This document shows, in pieces, positions 1 through 4,456 of a stretch of 7,692 bases of DNA. Numbering within the stretch: position 1 is the first letter of the stretch; each line of letters starts with the position of its first letter. The notes beneath the pieces were generated by a model. The model was not told the origin of the DNA and ran no database searches. It saw nothing but the letters and a program-made list of their open reading frames with translations. The DNA lies in contig DTWD01000080.1 of NCBI GenBank assembly GCA_012963185.1, positions 1 through 7,692 of the forward strand. The letters are read 5' to 3'. A program made the position numbers and the translations under genes. Source of the stretch: Acidobacteriota bacterium. Its GTDB lineage: Bacteria; Acidobacteriota; Vicinamibacteria; Vicinamibacterales; UBA8438.

Positions 1-71
1 CCCGCAGTGACAGGGATACTGGCAAACACGCCAAGAAGTGTCACACAAACGATACGCTCGGTAACAGCCAC
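1..71 (-). CDS. Start of a secreted protein, function unknown (partial, runs off left edge)
   Basis: Only the first 23 codons and two bases of the next lie in the window. Reading leftward from a GTG at 71-69, the peptide begins M-A-V-T-E-R and continues into a hydrophobic stretch, VCVTLLGVFASIPVTA. This has the charge, hydrophobic core and small-residue end of a Sec signal peptide. The start is supported by GAGAGG at 77-82, five bases upstream, and by an in-frame TGA at 81-83 that rules out longer versions; the other in-frame GTG (75-77) is too close to that ribosome site. It lies downstream of the FAH-family gene on the same strand, after a 149-bp gap, so it may be co-transcribed or have its own promoter. 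Nothing can be said of its mature function. Confidence 0.55.
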   Translation of the reverse strand, partial: MAVTERIVCVTLLGVFASIPVTA

Positions 72-76
72 GATCA

Positions 77-82
77 CCTCTC
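77..82 (-). promoter_or_regulatory. Ribosome binding site deciding the GTG start at 71
   Basis: GAGAGG on the minus strand, five bases before the GTG. It sits just after an in-frame TGA and so fixes the start of the partial secreted protein. Confidence 0.55.
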
Positions 83-220
83 AGAAATCAAGGGACAAAC
101 ACGCCTCGTGTCTGATCATATTAGCAGAGGACATAGACGAACCCCCAGCACTTTTTGGCTGAAACCGAACCCACTGCAAACCAGCAAGTCGAATGAGACC
201 GCCCAAAGTACGATTGCTCC

Positions 221-1069
221 TTAATTCGCCGGTCGTACGCCTTTTTCACCAATAGTGTTACGAAGCAGCCCAACATGCTCAAGTTCAACCTCAACAACAT
301 CACCCGGCTGCATTGCAGACGTTGCACCAGGGGTGCCCGTGTAGATCATGTCACCAGGATTGAGAGTGACGTAACGACTGATATAACTCACCAGAAAGGA
401 CGAATCGAAAATCAGGTCTTTGGTCCTCTGCGATTGCTTGACCTCACCATTCACCCGCGTTTGCAACAGTAAATCGTTGTAATCAACGCCACTGACCATT
501 ACAGGACCGACCGGGCCAAACGTATCGGCGCCTTTGGCACGAAACCACTGCAAGTCATTGCTCTGCCACACTCGTTCGCTAATATCATTACCAGGCGCAA
601 CCGCAAAGATATAGTCAGGAGCATCCGCAACGGACACATCCTGCGCAGTCTTGCCAATAATCAGAACCATCTCACCTTCAAAATGTAGATTAGTCGCACC
701 TTCGTAATAGGCGACCGTCGCCTCATGGGGAATCAAAGAAGTCGCATGCTTATCAAAAATCCCTGGATACTCTGCAGGATTCGCTTGTCCAAGGTGACTG
801 CGGTAATTTAATCCCGCCGCAAGAACCTTGGTCGGCTCTGTCGGGATTAAGATGTTTACGTCGTCCATAGCAACCGTCGTCCCGGTACGCTCAGCAGACT
901 CAAAGATATTACCTCTCAGTTGATGGATCGTCTGGCCTTCCAGAATCCCGTGGGAGACCACGCCGTTATGCTCATAGCGGACGTACTTCGTAACACCCTG
1001 TGCGAGTGCTGACAGAGTCAACCCGAGCAAACAGACCAGTACCGCAGACACAATCCTCGTGCGTTTCAT
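221..1069 (-). CDS. Exported FAH-family hydrolase/decarboxylase-like protein
   Basis: A 282-residue protein with a Sec signal peptide (residues 1-23, ending ALA before Q24) followed by a fumarylacetoacetate hydrolase C-terminal domain at about 80-275. Visible family motifs are GLNYRSH (86-92), the metal-ligand pair E131 and E133 in HFEGEM, a third ligand D162 in GNDISE, the AKGADTFGPVGP loop (178-189) and GTPGA (245-249). Members of this family bind Mg or Mn and cleave or decarboxylate beta-dicarbonyl-type acids; the substrate here is unknown. Known catalytic members are mostly cytosolic, so the signal peptide is unusual. The Glu normally three residues after the motif His (as I recall it for FAHD1) is Gln95 here. 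The ATG has GGGAG six bases upstream. Only 40 bp separate it from the upstream redoxin gene, suggesting one operon. The family is certain; the activity is not. Confidence 0.93.
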   Translation of the reverse strand: MKRTRIVSAVLVCLLGLTLSALAQGVTKYVRYEHNGVVSHGILEGQTIHQLRGNIFESAERTGTTVAMDDVNILIPTEPTKVLAAGLNYRSHLGQANPAEYPGIFDKHATSLIPHEATVAYYEGATNLHFEGEMVLIIGKTAQDVSVADAPDYIFAVAPGNDISERVWQSNDLQWFRAKGADTFGPVGPVMVSGVDYNDLLLQTRVNGEVKQSQRTKDLIFDSSFLVSYISRYVTLNPGDMIYTGTPGATSAMQPGDVVEVELEHVGLLRNTIGEKGVRPAN

Positions 1070-1075
1070 CCCACA

Positions 1076-1080
1076 CTCCC
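1076..1080 (-). promoter_or_regulatory. Ribosome binding site of the FAH-family gene
   Basis: GGGAG on the minus strand within a G-rich run, six bases before the ATG at 1069. It supports the start that includes the signal peptide. Confidence 0.6.
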
Positions 1081-1109
1081 CCCTCTAGCGTTATCGCAAA
1101 GTTCTTGAA

Positions 1110-1685
1110 TCAATCACCGACCCCCGGGATGTAACAGCCCACGGCCTGCGTCTCTGAGTACGCCACCTGCTCTCCCGCCACCAGGCGCGCAAGTACATCA
1201 CGCAGGTCGTGCGTTCTAGCCGCCGCACGAGCAATACCAAATTCAACGTACTGGTCGTTGATGCGGCCGCGATAGCTGAGTTCTTGGTTCACATCGTACA
1301 CAGCAACCTCTGGTGTAACGGTCGCACCAGTCACTTGGACAAGTTCATTCTTAAGATCCCGAACCGCCTTCATTGGAAATCCGAATGAGTCACGATGTTC
1401 TGCGAGTTCACTAACCTGCCCACTGTCCGCAATGTAGACCAGCCAAAAAGTCACTTTTTCACCGAACTCCTCGTGAATACGACGTATCTCTGGTGCATAG
1501 CGGTTCGCAATTGGGCAATCTGTTGTTACAAATATCAAAACTGTTACGTCACCTGTCGAACGTAAGGGCGACACCATCACCCCATTGAGCGATGGAACCG
1601 TTATATCGGTGAGCGCACGAGGCGTAGCACTGGCGGCAACCACACAGGCAACCGCAATAAAAAATATGTAGCCCCGTTGTCTCAT
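1110..1685 (-). CDS. Exported redoxin (thioredoxin/peroxiredoxin-fold) with single active-site Cys
   Basis: A 191-residue protein when started at the ATG at 1685: signal peptide about 1-20 (hydrophobic IFFIAVACVVAASA), then a thioredoxin-fold domain at about 28-170. The active-site segment is TTDCPIAN (54-61), with one Cys (C57) and no CXXC. The cis-proline loop is TVTPE (122-126), followed by YRGRIND (138-144). A second mature Cys, C184, lies in GCYIPG near the C-terminus and could be a resolving cysteine. This resembles the AhpC/TSA-like 'redoxin' proteins of Acidobacteriota and Planctomycetota, which are poorly characterised; a periplasmic thiol role is inferred. A longer version from GTG at 1712 adds nine residues ahead of the signal peptide and is less likely. 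No clear Shine-Dalgarno is seen at either start. It heads the leftward string with the FAH-family gene. Confidence 0.85.
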   Translation of the reverse strand: MRQRGYIFFIAVACVVAASATPRALTDITVPSLNGVMVSPLRSTGDVTVLIFVTTDCPIANRYAPEIRRIHEEFGEKVTFWLVYIADSGQVSELAEHRDSFGFPMKAVRDLKNELVQVTGATVTPEVAVYDVNQELSYRGRINDQYVEFGIARAAARTHDLRDVLARLVAGEQVAYSETQAVGCYIPGVGD

Positions 1686-1700
1686 AAATCTATCGTAGCG

Positions 1701-1730
1701 TAGCACGGTCACGTGCTATTCTGCGTGACC
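1701..1730. promoter_or_regulatory. Two interlocking inverted repeats in a divergent gap (candidate operator)
   Basis: In the 85-bp gap between the leftward redoxin and the rightward transaminase, TAGCAC (1701-1706) is mirrored by GTGCTA (1713-1718), and GGTCACG (1707-1713) is mirrored by CGTGACC (1724-1730). The second repeat uses the spacer of the first, so as RNA hairpins the two are mutually exclusive. Placement between divergent genes fits a regulator binding site. No clear sigma-70 promoter could be assigned on either strand here. Confidence 0.4.
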
Positions 1731-1770
1731 AACAAGGTCTCGTTTCCGCCAACGATATCTAAGCGCGTCC

Positions 1771-3120
1771 ATGACAAAACCCACAAATAACGGCGCCGAC
1801 TTATTGGCACGAGACCATGCGCACCTGCTCCACCCACTGCACAGCGCCAAACTCCATCAACAGGCTCGGGTGTGGGTCTCCGGACAAGGCGCGATCTTGA
1901 CAGATGCTGATGGAAACACATTTATTGATGGACTCGCTGGTCTGTGGAACGTCACGGCAGGACACGGCAACCGCGAACTTGTTGAAGCAATGCACGAGCA
2001 GGCCGATACGTTGGCATATGTGTCCGGATATACCGGAAGCTCTAATCCGCGCGCAATCGAGCTTGCCGAACAACTCGCAACACTTTGCTACCCATCGATT
2101 AATCATTTTTTCTTTACGAGCGGTGGAAGTGAAGCGACTGAAAGCAGTATCAAGATGGCGCGCGCTTACTGGAAATACCGTGGACAAAAAACGAAAACTA
2201 AAGTCATCTCTCGTAAGGAGGGCTATCACGGTGTGACCTTGGCAGCCATGAGTGCGACCGGACTCAGCTCGTATTGGCCACTCTTCGAACCACGTGTGCC
2301 GGGCTTTCTTCACATTCCATCTCCATACCCCTATCGCTACGAAGGTCAGAACGATCAAAGTCAAGGACTTAGTGCCGCCGATGAATTGGAACAGGCCATC
2401 CTCCGTGAAGGGGCTGACACGGTCGCGATGTTCATCGCTGAACCAGTGCAAGGAGCAGGAGGAGTAATTGTTCCGCAAGACGACTATTTTCCGCGTATTC
2501 GAGAAATTTGTGACCGCTATCAAATACTGCTAGTTGCCGATGAAGTGATTACTGGATTTGGCCGAACAGGTGAAATGTTCGCTCTTAACCACTGGAACAT
2601 CGAACCTGACATCATCCAATTCGCCAAGGCAATTACATCTGGCTATTTCCCCTTCGGAGGCATCGGTATCAACGATACTATCGCTGACACCTTGGACAAG
2701 GCAGACACACCATGGATGCACGCCTACACCTATAGTGCTCATCCCGTCGGTTGCGCGGTGGCATTACGCATGCTGCAGTTGATTAATGAAGAAGGCTTTC
2801 CTGATCAAGCAGAAACAAAAGGCCGCCGGCTTCTCCACGGACTTCGTTCGGCCTTGGCAGACCATGAGCACGTTGGGGACATCCGCGGAAAAGGTCTTAT
2901 GTGTGCGGTTGAACTCGTTGAAAACAGAGAGACAAAAAAATCATTCCCCGCTGACCAGCAAGTCGGAATAAGGGTTAATCAAGAGGCTGTCGCCGGAGGA
3001 CTCTTCAGCCGAGTCAAGGGAGATTCCTATCTACTAGCTCCACCTGTCATAACGACCGACTCACAGCTTGATCAAATTGTCGACATTCTTACCAAAGCGA
3101 TTCGAACGATACTCGGTTAG
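1771..3120 (+). CDS. Class III PLP omega-transaminase (amine/omega-amino acid:pyruvate type)
   Basis: A 449-residue full-length fold-type I class III aminotransferase, cytosolic. Visible PLP-site residues are SGGSEA (117-122, phosphate), GYHG (151-154, ring stacking), EPVQG (224-228), ADEVITGFGRTG (256-267, D257 to the pyridine nitrogen) and K286 in FAKAITSG (Schiff base). W59, Y152, K286 and R414 occupy nearly the same numbers as W60, Y153, K288 and R416 that I recall for the Chromobacterium violaceum omega-transaminase. R414 would be the 'flipping' arginine that lets one site take both amines and carboxylates. The amino acceptor is probably pyruvate; the amine donor (beta-alanine, taurine, a polyamine or other) cannot be read from sequence. 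It could be labelled generically 'aspartate aminotransferase family protein', but it does not look like BioA. The ATG fits the family N-terminus, though no Shine-Dalgarno precedes it. It stands alone on this strand. Confidence 0.94.
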   Translation: MTKPTNNGADLLARDHAHLLHPLHSAKLHQQARVWVSGQGAILTDADGNTFIDGLAGLWNVTAGHGNRELVEAMHEQADTLAYVSGYTGSSNPRAIELAEQLATLCYPSINHFFFTSGGSEATESSIKMARAYWKYRGQKTKTKVISRKEGYHGVTLAAMSATGLSSYWPLFEPRVPGFLHIPSPYPYRYEGQNDQSQGLSAADELEQAILREGADTVAMFIAEPVQGAGGVIVPQDDYFPRIREICDRYQILLVADEVITGFGRTGEMFALNHWNIEPDIIQFAKAITSGYFPFGGIGINDTIADTLDKADTPWMHAYTYSAHPVGCAVALRMLQLINEEGFPDQAETKGRRLLHGLRSALADHEHVGDIRGKGLMCAVELVENRETKKSFPADQQVGIRVNQEAVAGGLFSRVKGDSYLLAPPVITTDSQLDQIVDILTKAIRTILG

Positions 3121-3133
3121 CTTTTCAGCTAAC
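3116..3133 (+). other. Hairpin overlapping the transaminase stop codon
   Basis: GTTAGCT (3116-3122) and AGCTAAC (3127-3133) form a perfect 7-bp stem with a 4-base loop. The TAG stop (3118-3120) lies in the left arm. No U-run follows on either strand, so this is not a standard intrinsic terminator; it may protect the 3' end or slow elongation. Confidence 0.4.
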
Positions 3134-3212
3134 GGCGCTGCGACCAATCGACCGCGACTCCACTTCCCATGACAGGAAGATCGCATTCGTGCAAGTGACT
3201 CTGAAAACTAAC
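3116..3212. repeat. Inverted copies of one stop-codon sequence at both convergent gene ends
   Basis: The transaminase ends in GTTAGCTTTTCAG (3116-3128). Read on the minus strand, the alpha/beta hydrolase ends in GTTAGTTTTCAG (3201-3212). The two differ by one missing C, and both place TAG at the same point. They form an inverted repeat enclosing the 87-bp convergent gap and are able to pair in a read-through RNA. The rest of the gap (3134-3200) shows nothing I can assign. Confidence 0.5.
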
Positions 3213-4392
3213 GTTGGGCAACATCCGCTCCAGCTGACGCTACCGAAAAGCGGCCGGCCGGCCGGCCCCGAAACCTCGTCGATTCAAACCATTCCAGAGA
3301 CGCCTCATGCATAAACTTGTACTGGGTCGATTCCCAAACAGCAAAGTGCGTCGCGCACTCCATAGTCACTAATACTTTCCGTTCTACCCCCGTCAAATCC
3401 TCGTACAACTGCTTGCCCGACTCCAGCAGAAAGTCTTCTTCACCAACCATAATGAGTGTCGGTGCTGTAACCTTTGCTGCATACTCGCGATTCCATCCCC
3501 AGGAACCTGCAGTCGTCCGTACTCGCATCACACCATGGTCTGGCCCCCACACAGCCCCGCGCTGATCAAAAGACATAATGGTTTGCCAGACTGCAGTTTG
3601 AATTCCAGGATCAATTTGGTTTTCACAGGCAACGGTCGAGCGCCAACGCCCCTCCTCCAATGCATCCTTGGTCTGAATCCGCATCGGGACTTCTCCACGC
3701 GGATGGCTAGGGGGACCTGAAGCTTGGTCCCGTCGATACCCGGGCGCAAACAATACAAGCTTGTCAATTTTCTCAGGGTAACGAGCAGCAAAACCAGCCG
3801 TACGCGGACCACCGGCGGACCAGCCAATAAGACTGACTGTCTCGACACCGCGTAGTGCTCGAATAAATTCAACTACGGTTAAGATTTCATCCCAGTCAGA
3901 TTGGCTCGTCGTTAGCCCCTGCGAGTATTTCGGTTGGCAATCAATCGCCAGTGGAAATGGCGTAATCAGCGCACGATTCTCAGAATCCATATTGCATGGG
4001 TCGTCCATCATCGGCCGAGGAGACAAACCGTAGCCAGAATGATCCATTGCAAAAGTGTCATAACCAGCACGGGCCAGATAACTCATCCATGAATAGTCTT
4101 TATACGGCAAGTCATAGTCAGGTACAGACGGCACCGAGCCACCATGCACGAAGAGCACGACCTTCCCTTCGTCCGGATGCCCGCCGACTGCGAACTTAGC
4201 CGACAACGCGTGATTAACCTTCTCACGCACAAAAAGTCCGACGCGCTCACCCTGATTTGCCGACACACTGGAGATGTGCGGCACAAATCGGTCGACCGTC
4301 ACGAATGGTTCCTCGGCACCAAGTTCCTCGACTGGGCCGCCAGAAATTGCCAATAAGACCGCTATCACTACCACCAATGAATTTGCACGCAT
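3208..4392 (-). CDS. Secreted alpha/beta-fold hydrolase
   Basis: A 394-residue serine hydrolase with a signal peptide (hydrophobic core about 5-17, cleavage plausibly after GA at 25-26). The alpha/beta-hydrolase elements are in order: oxyanion-hole HGG (83-85), MDHSGYG (116-122), nucleophile elbow GWSAGG (190-195, Ser192), acid Asp320 in GEEDFLL (317-323) and His349 in ATHF (347-350). A complete triad is therefore visible. C133, C151, C256 and C346 could form disulfides, which suits an exported protein, and the 127-160 segment is probably a lid or cap insert. Substrate class (ester, lactone, amide or other) cannot be told. The fold ends near residue 370; the final 24 residues are an R/G/A-rich tail encoded partly by a GGCC repeat. 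The ATG has AGGAG seven bases upstream. It is divergent from the DUF5916 gene and convergent with the transaminase. Confidence 0.91.
   Translation of the reverse strand: MRANSLVVVIAVLLAISGGPVEELGAEEPFVTVDRFVPHISSVSANQGERVGLFVREKVNHALSAKFAVGGHPDEGKVVLFVHGGSVPSVPDYDLPYKDYSWMSYLARAGYDTFAMDHSGYGLSPRPMMDDPCNMDSENRALITPFPLAIDCQPKYSQGLTTSQSDWDEILTVVEFIRALRGVETVSLIGWSAGGPRTAGFAARYPEKIDKLVLFAPGYRRDQASGPPSHPRGEVPMRIQTKDALEEGRWRSTVACENQIDPGIQTAVWQTIMSFDQRGAVWGPDHGVMRVRTTAGSWGWNREYAAKVTAPTLIMVGEEDFLLESGKQLYEDLTGVERKVLVTMECATHFAVWESTQYKFMHEASLEWFESTRFRGRPAGRFSVASAGADVAQR
3252..3267. repeat. Four tandem GGCC units, 16-bp perfect palindrome
   Basis: The sequence is four uninterrupted copies of GGCC, its own reverse complement, inside the last codons of the alpha/beta hydrolase, where it encodes part of the tail FRGRPAGRF. 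Such a run is prone to slippage and cruciform formation, and it contains overlapping GGCCGGCC sites. Confidence 0.85.
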
Positions 4393-4399
4393 CCGGACA

Positions 4400-4404
4400 C
4401 TCCT
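4400..4404 (-). promoter_or_regulatory. Ribosome binding site of the alpha/beta hydrolase
   Basis: AGGAG on the minus strand, seven bases before the ATG at 4392. It is the strongest Shine-Dalgarno match in the window. Confidence 0.7.
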
Positions 4405-4421
4405 ATTGTCTTCTAAGCAAT

Positions 4422-4430
4422 TGATATAAT
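4422..4430 (+). promoter_or_regulatory. Extended -10 promoter of the DUF5916 gene
   Basis: TGATATAAT is a perfect extended -10 element (TG, one base, TATAAT at 4425-4430). No good -35 hexamer is found 16-18 bases upstream, which extended -10 promoters can tolerate. Transcription would be expected to start near 4436-4438, only two to four bases before the GTG at 4440. Confidence 0.6.
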
Positions 4431-4456
4431 AGGTTCTTTGTGTCTTTGATCGTCAA
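4426..4456 (-). promoter_or_regulatory. Candidate promoter of the alpha/beta hydrolase
   Basis: On the minus strand TTGACG (4451-4456) lies 19 bases before TATTAT (4426-4431). Both hexamers are one mismatch from consensus, but the spacer is about two bases long. The -10 overlaps that of the rightward gene, so the two promoters would compete for RNA polymerase. Predicted start about 4419, giving a leader near 27 bases. Confidence 0.35.

Noticed and set aside
99..111. Hairpin ACACG-CCT-CGTGT as a terminator after the FAH-family gene
   Set aside because: Only five base pairs and a poor U-run on the minus strand; too weak for a terminator call.
81..134. 17-codon minus-strand mini-ORF just upstream of the partial secreted gene, ending two codons before its in-frame GTG
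   Set aside because: Too short and without conserved features; a leader peptide cannot be told from chance.
1801..2523. 240-codon open frame on the minus strand, antisense to the transaminase
   Set aside because: Lies wholly within a certain gene on the other strand, has no recognisable motifs and no ribosome site; a shadow of codon bias.
1771..3120. Transaminase as BioA, partner of the bioF at the right edge
   Set aside because: Active-site residues match amine:pyruvate enzymes, and an opposite-strand gene plus the DUF5916 gene separate it from bioF.
3528..3872. 114-codon minus-strand frame inside the alpha/beta hydrolase gene
   Set aside because: Out of frame with the well-supported hydrolase, which carries its catalytic motifs across this stretch; composition is not protein-like.
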